Positions 1 to 6,260 of a DNA stretch of 7,985 nt are shown here, in pieces. This DNA is from CAYZJV01 sp964616275 (GTDB lineage: Bacteria; Spirochaetota; Spirochaetia; Sphaerochaetales; Sphaerochaetaceae), in NCBI GenBank assembly GCA_964616275.1, contig CAZTUL010000087.1:1-7985 (forward strand), read 5' to 3'. Under the pieces are notes generated by a model. That model was not told the origin of the DNA and ran no database searches. It was given only the letters and a program-made list of their open reading frames with translations. A program made the position numbers and the translations under genes. Each line of letters begins with the position of its first letter. The stretch's first letter is position 1.

Positions 1-153
1 TATCAGTTGATTCTGAGATATTATGAGAATACTCCAGAAAAGATTCGTAATGTTGCTCTTGATGAATTCATGAAGCTTCAGATGGGTAATACCTCTGTGG
101 TGGCAATGTTGGAAGCTATTCAAGCTGAGGCTGATGCCTATTGGAGTAACTAA
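1..153 (+). CDS. C-terminal end of probable sugar ABC transporter substrate-binding protein (5' end outside window)
   Basis: An open frame enters at base 1 and ends at a TAA at 151-153, giving the last 50 residues of a protein whose start lies outside the window. The tail is mostly helical and charged and ends in ...IQAEADAYWSN. Family 1 extracellular solute-binding proteins commonly close with a helix of this kind (a stretch like QAEADAYW), and the gene sits directly upstream of a MalF/MalG-type permease pair, where the binding protein of a CUT1 sugar importer is normally encoded. No domain-defining motif is present in this fragment, so the call rests on the tail and on context. If right, it would be a secreted lipoprotein that captures the sugar and delivers it to the permeases. 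Confidence 0.72.
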   Translation, partial: YQLILRYYENTPEKIRNVALDEFMKLQMGNTSVVAMLEAIQAEADAYWSN

Positions 154-168
154 TCCATTGTAATGAGC

Positions 169-199
169 ACCGACCGGGATGATGTCCTTCTCGGTCGGT
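169..199 (+). other. GC-rich hairpin after the binding-protein gene (RNA-stability or partial-termination element)
   Basis: Bases 169-179 pair with 189-199 to form an 11-bp stem with one G-U pair (core ACCGACCG/CGGTCGGT) and a 9-base loop. It begins 15 bases after the stop codon at 151-153. The bases that follow (ACGCTACC) contain no run of T, so it is not a standard intrinsic terminator. Hairpins in this position, between binding-protein and permease genes, often protect the upstream mRNA or reduce readthrough so that binding protein exceeds permease. That role is inferred; the pairing is seen directly. Confidence 0.7.
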
Positions 200-202
200 A
201 CG

Positions 203-290
203 CTACCATGCGTGGAATGCTTGAAAAATCAAGATGTTCATGTGGCAAGAAAGCCTCATGAACAGTTGCTATTCTGGCGATGCATGGTAG
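203..290 (+). other. Branched three-way-junction RNA-like structure, unrecognised
   Basis: Bases 203-213 pair with 280-290 (11 bp, CTACCATGC facing GCATGGTAG, with one G-U near the inner end). After a 4-base bulge (276-279) the stem continues with 214-218 pairing to 271-275. Inside lie two more helices: a 5-bp hairpin with an AAAA loop (220-224 with 229-233) and a longer hairpin (235-242 with 257-264, TGTTCATG/CATGAACA, extended past one T-T mismatch by GGC/GCC at 244-246 and 253-255, loop AAGAAA). About 32 base pairs are formed in 88 bases. No T-run follows, so it is not a simple terminator. It matches no riboswitch or RNA family I recognise. It could be a cis-acting mRNA element, a small RNA, or a palindromic repeat element; the DNA folds comparably on either strand, so strand is assumed from the operon. 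Confidence 0.6.
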
Positions 291-301
291 TAAAAATAGA
301 A

Positions 302-336
302 TTGATTTAACTATATATATTATAAAATAATATACT
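302..336 (+). promoter_or_regulatory. AT-rich candidate internal promoter before the permease genes
   Basis: The stretch around 291-352 is strikingly AT-rich compared with its surroundings. It contains TTGATT (302-307) as a possible -35 box and TATACT (331-336) or TAAAAT (323-328) as a possible -10 box. Spacing is imperfect for every combination: 23 bases for TTGATT to TATACT, 15 for TTGATT to TAAAAT, and 19 if TTTAAC at 306-311 serves as the -35. The AT block also contains an 8-bp inverted repeat (316-323 with 327-334). A sigma-70-type promoter giving the permease-to-isomerase genes a transcript separate from the binding protein is plausible but not firmly placed. Confidence 0.33.
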
Positions 337-361
337 TATTATATGGTACTATTTTCTTAGT

Positions 362-374
362 TGGTTTTGAACCG
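362..374 (+). promoter_or_regulatory. Possible operator for the GntR/HutC-type regulator
   Basis: The short inverted repeat TGGTTTTGAACCG has arms GGTT (363-366) and AACC (370-373). It carries the GT...AC spacing typical of GntR-family operators and resembles TGGT-N4-ACCA sites of NagR/DasR-type HutC regulators, but with a centre one base longer. It lies downstream of the candidate promoter and upstream of the permease start, where a repressor site could act. Further single TGGT half-sites occur at 344 and 411. This is a pattern-based guess; short repeats of this size arise by chance. Confidence 0.25.
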
Positions 375-400
375 CTTGTAAGAAGTCCTTTTAGAAAGAG

Positions 401-429
401 AATGAATAGTTGGTATCATGCTATTCATT
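401..429 (+). promoter_or_regulatory. 9-bp inverted repeat immediately upstream of the permease ribosome binding site
   Basis: AATGAATAG (401-409) and CTATTCATT (421-429) are perfect reverse complements separated by 11 bases. The repeat ends on the base before the GGAGAG ribosome binding site at 430-435. As RNA it would form a hairpin stacked against the ribosome binding site without covering it, with the upstream ATG at 418 in its loop. It could tune translation or serve as a protein-binding operator; the sequence does not say which. Confidence 0.5.
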
Positions 430-444
430 GGAGAGATTGAAATG
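430..444 (+). promoter_or_regulatory. Ribosome binding site that sets the start of the first permease
   Basis: GGAGAG at 430-435 is 6 bases before the ATG at 442. An in-frame ATG at 418 has no comparable site at a usable distance and falls in the loop of the 401-429 repeat, so 442 is preferred. Confidence 0.75.
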
Positions 445-1305
445 AGTTCAAGTAAAAAAACACTGTTGAAAGACTATCTCTATGTTTTACCGGCCGCCAT
501 TACGATTATTGTATTTTTCATCTCTTCAATTTTCTTTACCGGATATCTGAGTTTTTTCCATTGGGATGGATTTTCTGAATTGGAGTTTGCAGGACTTAAA
601 AATTACCTAGAATTTTTCACAAACCCAAATTTCAAACTATCCCTGATCAATACGATAGCCTGGGTTATTGGATATATGATCATTAATGTCTTGTTTCCCC
701 TGTTTTTGGCAATTCTGATTACAAATGCATTTTTCTCAACCGGGCTTAAGAATCTATTCTATTTTCCATCTGCACTTTCTTTGACGGTTGGTGGACTGAT
801 AGTGGCAGCACTTCTTTCCTCCTATGGAATACCGCAGATCGCCAATTGGTTTAATCGTCCTGATCTTATATTCGATTGGTTGTCTATCCCCTATGTGAAT
901 ACCGCGATCATGATTGTTATGACTGCCTGGCAGGGAATTGGCCTCAATTTATTACTGTTTATTGGAGCGCTGAGGAGTGTAGATACTTCCCCCATAGAAG
1001 CGGCAATAATTGATGGAGCAACATTTTCTCAGACCTATACGAAGGTGATCCTACCTCTTATCAAACCAACGTTGGTAGTAATTATTCTCATGTCTTTGGT
1101 TAATAGCTTCAAAGTGTTCGATAATATCTGGGTTATGACCAAGGGGGGGCCGTACCGAACTTCCGAGACACTTGCCCTTACCATGTACATGGAAACGTTC
1201 CAATACTTCAATCTAGGAAGTGGTGCTGCAATCGCAGTGGTGCTCTCCGTTGTAGTTATGGCAATCTCCTATTTCTATCTTAAAGATTCTTTCAAAGAGG
1301 TATAA
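442..1305 (+). CDS. Sugar ABC transporter permease, MalF/UgpA type (CUT1 family)
   Basis: This is one of two integral-membrane subunits forming the translocation channel of a sugar importer in the cytoplasmic membrane. The 287-residue product has about six hydrophobic segments (roughly residues 14-36, 70-95, 106-126, 152-176, 208-225 and 258-280). The EAA loop that contacts the ATPase is clear: EAA at 186-188, Gly192 and the LP pair at 204-205. It is followed by the MTKGGPYRTSETL stretch (232-244), characteristic of MalF-side permeases of the CUT1 group. Length is normal for short MalF-like proteins without the large periplasmic insert of E. coli MalF. The start at 442 is chosen on its ribosome binding site; an in-frame ATG at 418 would add eight residues. 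It is separated by one base from the second permease, so the two are surely co-translated. The transported sugar cannot be read from the permease; neighbours point to a mannose-containing glycoside. Confidence 0.95.
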   Translation: MSSSKKTLLKDYLYVLPAAITIIVFFISSIFFTGYLSFFHWDGFSELEFAGLKNYLEFFTNPNFKLSLINTIAWVIGYMIINVLFPLFLAILITNAFFSTGLKNLFYFPSALSLTVGGLIVAALLSSYGIPQIANWFNRPDLIFDWLSIPYVNTAIMIVMTAWQGIGLNLLLFIGALRSVDTSPIEAAIIDGATFSQTYTKVILPLIKPTLVVIILMSLVNSFKVFDNIWVMTKGGPYRTSETLALTMYMETFQYFNLGSGAAIAVVLSVVVMAISYFYLKDSFKEV

Positions 1306-1306
1306 C

Positions 1307-2140
1307 ATGGCTTCATATGGTAGTCAGATAAAACAACAAACAAAATATTTGCTCACACTGATCCTGGTGGTGTTTGCCATTATATGGGTAATGCCGCTCC
1401 TGTTTGTAGTATTGAACATGTTCAAGACACGCCAAGAGTATAACTGGGGGAGCTTTTGGGCATTTCCTGAACACAATGATTTCATTGTCAATCTGCGAGC
1501 TTTTGTCAATGGGTATCCCATATTGCAAGGAATGATGAACAGCCTGATCTACTCCGTGCTGGGCGCTCTCTTCTCCCTGACCCTGGGGGTATTGGCTGCC
1601 TATGGAATCAGTCATCTGACCATCCGTTTTAAATTATTCTGGTTCATGATTATTTACAGTGGCACGATCTTTCCCTTCCAAGTCTATCTGATACCGATCT
1701 TCAAATCGTATATCAATATAGGGTTGTACAACACCAAGATTGGCATGATCCTGTTCTATACTGCAATTTGTATTCCCTTTTGCATGTTCGTGATGAGAAA
1801 TACATTCCTGGGAATAAATAAAGAGATCTGTGAGTCTGCAAAAATCGAGGGAGCCACTGATCTATACATCTTGGTGAAGATTTTTCTACCCATGACGGTT
1901 GCCTCCCTCTCGGTGCTTTTTCTTACGCAATTCTCCTGGGCTTGGAATGATCTCTTGTTTGGATTGACTCTAACCAAACATGAATCAGTCAAGACAATTA
2001 TGTCCATGCTTTCGGTGATGGATAAAAACAATGCACCGCTGCTTTTCATGGCATGTGGATTTGGGTCAATTCCTACAATTATGCTCTTTTCCTTCTTACA
2101 GAAAAATTGTGAGAAAGGATTTGTATATACAACAAAATAA
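1307..2140 (+). CDS. Sugar ABC transporter permease, MalG/UgpE type (CUT1 family)
   Basis: This is the second membrane subunit of the importer and pairs with the protein encoded just upstream. The 277-residue product has an N-terminal membrane segment (about 14-37), a periplasmic stretch, then five further hydrophobic segments. Its EAA-type loop reads ESAKIEGA from Glu176, with Gly182 and the LP pair at 194-195, followed by the WNDLLFGLTL stretch (213-222) that is typical of MalG-side permeases. The C-terminus ends in a KGF-containing tail, somewhat different from the usual GAVKG ending but of normal length. AAAGAGG at 1294-1300 lies 6 bases before the ATG, inside the end of the previous gene. 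The gap to the next gene is 15 bases. No ATP-binding subunit follows, so the complex must recruit one encoded elsewhere. Confidence 0.95.
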   Translation: MASYGSQIKQQTKYLLTLILVVFAIIWVMPLLFVVLNMFKTRQEYNWGSFWAFPEHNDFIVNLRAFVNGYPILQGMMNSLIYSVLGALFSLTLGVLAAYGISHLTIRFKLFWFMIIYSGTIFPFQVYLIPIFKSYINIGLYNTKIGMILFYTAICIPFCMFVMRNTFLGINKEICESAKIEGATDLYILVKIFLPMTVASLSVLFLTQFSWAWNDLLFGLTLTKHESVKTIMSMLSVMDKNNAPLLFMACGFGSIPTIMLFSFLQKNCEKGFVYTTK

Positions 2141-2155
2141 AAATAAGGAACTAGT

Positions 2156-4609
2156 ATGAAAAAAAATTGGAAAATCTTTGTAATTCATCATTCTCACACT
2201 GATATTGGATATACAGAAAGACAGGATAAGATCATTCGCTACCACTACGATTTTATCAAACAGGCCATTGATACCTTGAACGGAATTCATCGTGGTACCA
2301 TCAAAGGGGCACAGGGATTCAAATGGCAGTGTGAAAACTACTGGCAGGTTGAAAACTTTTACTCCATAGCAGATGAATCCTATAAAAATGATTTTGAAGC
2401 CTATGTAAGAAGTGGCGAGATCGGTCTTTCCGGCAATTATCTGAATATGACCGAACTCGTTGATGAGCATACGCTCAACTCGCGTTTGGCAAAAATGGAA
2501 CAGTATGCCCAAGCCAGGGATTTCACCATCGAAAGTGGAATGAGTGCTGATATCAATGGGTTTGCCTGGGGCTTTGCAGATTCCCTTTATGATCATGGGG
2601 TAAAAAACTTTTACTCTGCACTTCACCCACATCATGGGATGTTCCCGCTCTACAAGAAAGTAATGCCATTCTATTGGAAAGGACCAAAAGGCAATGCTGT
2701 ATTGGTATGGAATGGTGAGCACTATCATTTTGGCAATGAATTGTGCTTGGCTCCCTATGCTGCAAGTTCCTATATGATTTACGATGAAATGCATGATGCA
2801 TACAGATCCAATCAACTTTTCAACAAGGACAGACAAGATACCTTGGATATGGAGTTGTCAATACTCGATAAGAGATTGCGTGGCTATGTTTCCAATCTGG
2901 AAGAAGAGAAATATCCCTATGACTTTTTCCCAGTTCTCGTCTCAGGTGCTATTACCGACAATGGATTCCCAAATCATGGAATGGCTGAAAGAATCCAGTT
3001 GCTGAACACCACCTATACTGACCAGTTCTCTTTTGAGATGGTTACCCTTGACGATTTCTTCTCCCATGTCAGAAGGAATTGCAGTGACATCCCCACCTAC
3101 AGTGGAGATTGGAATGATTGGTGGGCAGATGGAGTAGGGTCCACCCCATTGGCAGTCAAAGAGTGTAAGGAAGCCCAAAGGAAGCTATCTATAAGTAGAA
3201 AATTGGATAGCATGGACGATGAGGCAATCGCTACGAGTGTAGAGGATGCAGAGCAAGGAATCATGATGTATTGCGAACATACATGGGGATATTCTTCCTC
3301 CGTCTCGGAACCTTGGGATTCTTTGGTGAACAATCTGGATATGAAGAAAACTGCCTATGCCGTGAATGCGAATACAAATGCCTCAAGAAGCTTGGACGCT
3401 GTTCTCTCCAAGTTTGGAGAGACATCAATTCGCTATCAACGGGAACAACTCTTTGGGGTAGTCAATCCGCATGATTTCCCCTTTACCTATAAAGTAAATC
3501 TGTTTTGTGAACTTTGGGAGTACCTGGAGGGTGTGAAGTTCTCCGAAAAACTTGCTTTTGAGGTAGTTGATCGCAAAACAGGAAATGTTGTGCCTCATCA
3601 GCTACGAAAGATTGCAAGAGCTTATCAGATAGAGATAGTAGTACCATTTGAAGCAAAGGAAAAGAGAGAGTTCTACCTGAGAAGGAAAGAACAGGATGTG
3701 TATACTATCAGAAATCATGCCCATATTGGAGCTGAAGGTATTCAGGATATCGTACAAGACGATGGGGCGAGTGCTGTCATCGGTCCTGTTGTAACAGAAC
3801 ATTTTATAATTACCTTTGATGAGAAAATTGGTATCAGCAATATTTTTGACAAGGTGAATCAGCGGTCAGTCGTGCTTGAGAATGCTCCCTATGCTCCATT
3901 TTCTGGGGTCTACGAGGTAACCAATGCGAAATATGGACAAGTTGAAACCCGACGCCGTATGGGGAGAAACAGGAAAAGCATCGCAACAAAACGATCGTCT
4001 AGTCAGCTGCAGGATATAAGAGTTACCGATAATGGGCCGGTATTCACACAAGTAACTCTCGATTATTCACTTGATGGAACCCAATTCTACTCAGTGAATG
4101 TGAAGAGCTATAAAGAAATCCCCTCTATTGAAGTCAATGTGAGAATACACAAGGATAGTAGTTGGGATCCTGAAAATCTGTATGTATCCCTGCCATTTGT
4201 TCTTGGTGCTCAACAGGAAACCTTTATCGATAAAACGGCGTGCATCATCCGACCTGGAATTGATCAGCTTCCGGGGACAAACAAAGAATTCTATCTGATA
4301 CAAAATGGCATTGTGCATCGAGAGGGAGAGAAAAACCTTGTCATTGCAATCAAAGACAATCCACTCATCACCTTTGGAGATCTGAGAGCCAAACCCATTG
4401 AGCTATGTAGTGGCAATGATGTTGATTTCAACAAGCAAGCAGCATATGCGTGGGTTATGAATAACTTCTGGGAGACAAATTTCAAGGTAGATTTGGCAGG
4501 ATTCTATGAGTTTACCTACGGGATTATGCTTACTTCCTCTTCAGATGTCCAACAGGCATTCAAGATTGCTGAGGCTATGAATGAAGGGGTGGTAAGTTTT
4601 TACCAATAG
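2156..4609 (+). CDS. Glycoside hydrolase family 38 (alpha-mannosidase-like), cytoplasmic
   Basis: Predicted to hydrolyse alpha-mannosidic bonds in the imported sugar. The 817-residue protein starts straight into the GH38 catalytic fold: HHSHTDIGYT (11-20) supplies the zinc-ligand pair His14 and Asp16. SADINGFAWG (130-139) carries Asp132 at the place of the catalytic nucleophile, which is also a zinc ligand in this family. CEHTWG (373-378) supplies the fourth ligand, His375. A GDWNDWWADG stretch (318-327) lies between. The helical middle domain spans roughly 325-420, and from about 430 to the end the sequence looks like the beta-rich C-terminal domains of GH38. No signal peptide is present, so it should act on imported substrate. 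It belongs to a group with HTDIGYT instead of the HxDDxGW of classical mannosidases or the HWDREW of MngB-like enzymes, so the exact linkage and aglycone are open. The start is supported by AAGGAA (2145-2150). Confidence 0.9.
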   Translation: MKKNWKIFVIHHSHTDIGYTERQDKIIRYHYDFIKQAIDTLNGIHRGTIKGAQGFKWQCENYWQVENFYSIADESYKNDFEAYVRSGEIGLSGNYLNMTELVDEHTLNSRLAKMEQYAQARDFTIESGMSADINGFAWGFADSLYDHGVKNFYSALHPHHGMFPLYKKVMPFYWKGPKGNAVLVWNGEHYHFGNELCLAPYAASSYMIYDEMHDAYRSNQLFNKDRQDTLDMELSILDKRLRGYVSNLEEEKYPYDFFPVLVSGAITDNGFPNHGMAERIQLLNTTYTDQFSFEMVTLDDFFSHVRRNCSDIPTYSGDWNDWWADGVGSTPLAVKECKEAQRKLSISRKLDSMDDEAIATSVEDAEQGIMMYCEHTWGYSSSVSEPWDSLVNNLDMKKTAYAVNANTNASRSLDAVLSKFGETSIRYQREQLFGVVNPHDFPFTYKVNLFCELWEYLEGVKFSEKLAFEVVDRKTGNVVPHQLRKIARAYQIEIVVPFEAKEKREFYLRRKEQDVYTIRNHAHIGAEGIQDIVQDDGASAVIGPVVTEHFIITFDEKIGISNIFDKVNQRSVVLENAPYAPFSGVYEVTNAKYGQVETRRRMGRNRKSIATKRSSSQLQDIRVTDNGPVFTQVTLDYSLDGTQFYSVNVKSYKEIPSIEVNVRIHKDSSWDPENLYVSLPFVLGAQQETFIDKTACIIRPGIDQLPGTNKEFYLIQNGIVHREGEKNLVIAIKDNPLITFGDLRAKPIELCSGNDVDFNKQAAYAWVMNNFWETNFKVDLAGFYEFTYGIMLTSSSDVQQAFKIAEAMNEGVVSFYQ

Positions 4610-4619
4610 TGAGGAAGGC

Positions 4620-5507
4620 ATGGTCAAATATGTAGTTGTCGATGTGGGCGGAACGAAAATCAAAGGGAATGCCATAACCTATGAAAATAAGTATGCATTT
4701 CCCGATGGGGTGACCTTTGCTGCATATTCAGACAAGAACAAACAAGAAGTATTGCAGAATTTCCTATCGATACTCACCGCTTTGAACCCTGAAGGAACTT
4801 CAATAGATGGTGTCTGTTTTGCTTTCCCTGGACCTTTTGATTATGAAAGAGGTGTCAGCTTGATGAGAGGAATCGCAAAATATGAATCAATCTATGGGTT
4901 GGAGATAGAGAAAGCTCTGAAGGAGAGCTCTACTTTGTCCTGGCTGAAAGCTGCAAAATTCCATTTTGTGCATGATATTGAAGCTTTTGCGTACGGTATC
5001 TGTAGTCATTATCCGGCTATGGGAGATAAGAAGGTGTTCTGCCTCTGCTTGGGAACAGGTGCCGGATCAGCATTCTTGGTGAATGGTGAGGTAATAAAGG
5101 GTGGAGATGGTATACCTGAAAATGGATGGATTTACAATGAACCATACAAGGATTCCATAATCGATGACTATATTTCAGCACGGGGCTTAGCTCGGTTATC
5201 TTTAGAGGTTTTGGGTGTGGGAGCAGATGGGCTGTCCCTGCAATTGATGGCTGATGAGGGGAATGATCAGGCAATTGAGGTCTTTCATAGATTTGGAGCA
5301 GAGATCGGCTCTGCCATTCAGAAATTCTTGGATGTCTTTCACCCACAAGTATTGGTTCTTGGGGGGAATTTGAGTAAAGGTTTTTCGTATTTCCGGAAAA
5401 GCTTACTCGAGTCCGTAAATCTTGAGGATAGAGAAATACAAGTAGAGTATGATACATCTAGCAGGATTTTCGATGGTCTTGTTGCGTATTGCAAAAGGAG
5501 GGGATAA
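4620..5507 (+). CDS. ROK-family sugar kinase, divergent; probable mannokinase
   Basis: Likely phosphorylates a free hexose with ATP in the cytoplasm; from its neighbours mannose is the best guess, giving mannose 6-phosphate. The 295-residue protein shows the ROK/actin-like ATPase fold: DVGGTKIKG (8-16) as the first phosphate-binding motif, FAFPGPFD (67-74), HDIEAFAYG (118-126) with Asp119 at the catalytic-base position, LGTGAGSAF (144-152) as the second phosphate motif, and VLVLGGN (244-250) near the adenosine site. It departs from standard ROK proteins: the EXGH sugar-binding motif reads ENGW (167-170), with Trp for His, and the cysteine-rich zinc loop (CGxxGCxE) that normally follows is absent. 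GAGGAAGG at 4611-4618 precedes the ATG, 10 bases after the hydrolase stop. The substrate could instead be glucose, fructose, N-acetylmannosamine or another hexose. Confidence 0.88.
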   Translation: MVKYVVVDVGGTKIKGNAITYENKYAFPDGVTFAAYSDKNKQEVLQNFLSILTALNPEGTSIDGVCFAFPGPFDYERGVSLMRGIAKYESIYGLEIEKALKESSTLSWLKAAKFHFVHDIEAFAYGICSHYPAMGDKKVFCLCLGTGAGSAFLVNGEVIKGGDGIPENGWIYNEPYKDSIIDDYISARGLARLSLEVLGVGADGLSLQLMADEGNDQAIEVFHRFGAEIGSAIQKFLDVFHPQVLVLGGNLSKGFSYFRKSLLESVNLEDREIQVEYDTSSRIFDGLVAYCKRRG

Positions 5508-5512
5508 ACATG
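5494..5512 (+). promoter_or_regulatory. Ribosome binding site that sets the start of the GntR-type regulator
   Basis: AAAGGAGG at 5494-5501 lies inside the end of the kinase gene, 8 bases before the ATG at 5510. An in-frame TTG at 5489 would start before this site and is rejected. Confidence 0.8.
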
Positions 5513-6244
5513 TTGGATGCATATCGATTGGATAAATCAAAGGGTGCGGCTCCACTATACCATCAACTTAAGCAAATCTTAAAGAAAGAGATTGAAAAAG
5601 AAAGCTTTGTCAAAGGAGATATTTTCCCCTGCGAGAAAGATTTGATGAATATATTTGAGGTAAGTAGAACAACGGTAAGACAAGCAATTGCCGATTTAAC
5701 AAACCTTGGGTATCTGCGAGGGGAACGGGGTGTTGGGACTATCGTCACTTTCAGTAAAATCAATGAGAGACTAAAATCTGTTATTAGTTTTTCTGAAGAG
5801 ATGCGAAGACATGGTATTATTATGTCTACTAGTCATTGTAAAATTGATTCTGAGATTGCATCTAAATATATAGCTCAGCAGTTGGGCGTAACAGTAGGAG
5901 AGAAGGTAATCCATCTTATTCGTGTTCGTTGTGCCGATGGTGCCCCTCTTGTCTATTCGAATACGTATCTTCCTGGAAATTTGGATCTTCCTTTGGATGA
6001 ATCCAATTACGATGCATCGTTGTATGAATTCCTCAAAAAAGAGAAGAATATCTTGGTAACAGCAACCAATGATACTCTAGAGGCCATTCTGGCATATGAA
6101 GAAATAGCAAAATTTCTTAAAATCGAGTTGAATACTGCGGTCTTCAAGAGAACAAGAAAAGGATTTGACCAATTTGGAAAGCAAGTAGAATTTTCATTGA
6201 GTTATTATCCAGGTGACAAATACAAATATAATATAGATTTATAG
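5510..6244 (+). CDS. GntR-family transcriptional regulator, HutC/UTRA subfamily
   Basis: A DNA-binding regulator, probably of this operon. The 244-residue protein has an N-terminal winged helix-turn-helix of GntR type (about residues 14-80): LYHQLKQILKKEIEKESF, then the recognition helix region EVSRTTVRQAIADLTNLGYL (50-69) and the wing RGERGVGTIV. A UTRA ligand-binding domain follows (about 90-240), with SFSEEMRRHG and EKVIHLIRVRCADGAPLVYSN (131-151) typical of HutC-group regulators. These usually bind phosphosugars or small sugar-derived molecules; here mannose 6-phosphate or the imported glycoside would be logical effectors (inference). The start at 5510 is supported by AAAGGAGG; only two bases separate it from the kinase stop. 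Being encoded within the operon it should regulate its own synthesis. Whether it represses or activates cannot be told from sequence, though repression is usual. Confidence 0.93.
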   Translation: MLDAYRLDKSKGAAPLYHQLKQILKKEIEKESFVKGDIFPCEKDLMNIFEVSRTTVRQAIADLTNLGYLRGERGVGTIVTFSKINERLKSVISFSEEMRRHGIIMSTSHCKIDSEIASKYIAQQLGVTVGEKVIHLIRVRCADGAPLVYSNTYLPGNLDLPLDESNYDASLYEFLKKEKNILVTATNDTLEAILAYEEIAKFLKIELNTAVFKRTRKGFDQFGKQVEFSLSYYPGDKYKYNIDL

Positions 6245-6247
6245 AGT

Positions 6248-6260
6248 GGAGGAATACATG
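6248..6260 (+). promoter_or_regulatory. Ribosome binding site that sets the start of the isomerase
   Basis: GGAGG at 6248-6252 is 5 bases before the ATG at 6258. An in-frame GTG at 6246 overlaps the site itself, so 6258 is the likely start. Confidence 0.8.

Noticed and set aside
169..290. Intrinsic terminators after the binding-protein gene
   Set aside because: Neither folded element is followed by a T-rich tract on the plus strand; the bases after them are ACGCTACC and TAAAAATAG.
418..441. Upstream ATG at 418 as the start of the first permease
   Set aside because: It has no ribosome binding site at usable distance and lies in the loop of the 401-429 repeat, while ATG 442 has GGAGAG 6 bases upstream.
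1143..1149. Run of seven G in the first permease as a possible frameshift site
   Set aside because: The run encodes the conserved KGGP motif and the same frame continues through conserved sequence to a normal C-terminus.
2096..2836. Minus-strand open frame of 246 codons opposite the GH38 gene
   Set aside because: It lies antisense to the most conserved catalytic region of the hydrolase and has no recognisable domain; it is best explained as a shadow of the real gene.
5489..5509. TTG at 5489 as the start of the GntR-type regulator
   Set aside because: The strong AAAGGAGG site lies downstream of this TTG and fits ATG 5510.
6246..6257. GTG at 6246 as the start of the isomerase
   Set aside because: It overlaps the GGAGG site that serves ATG 6258.
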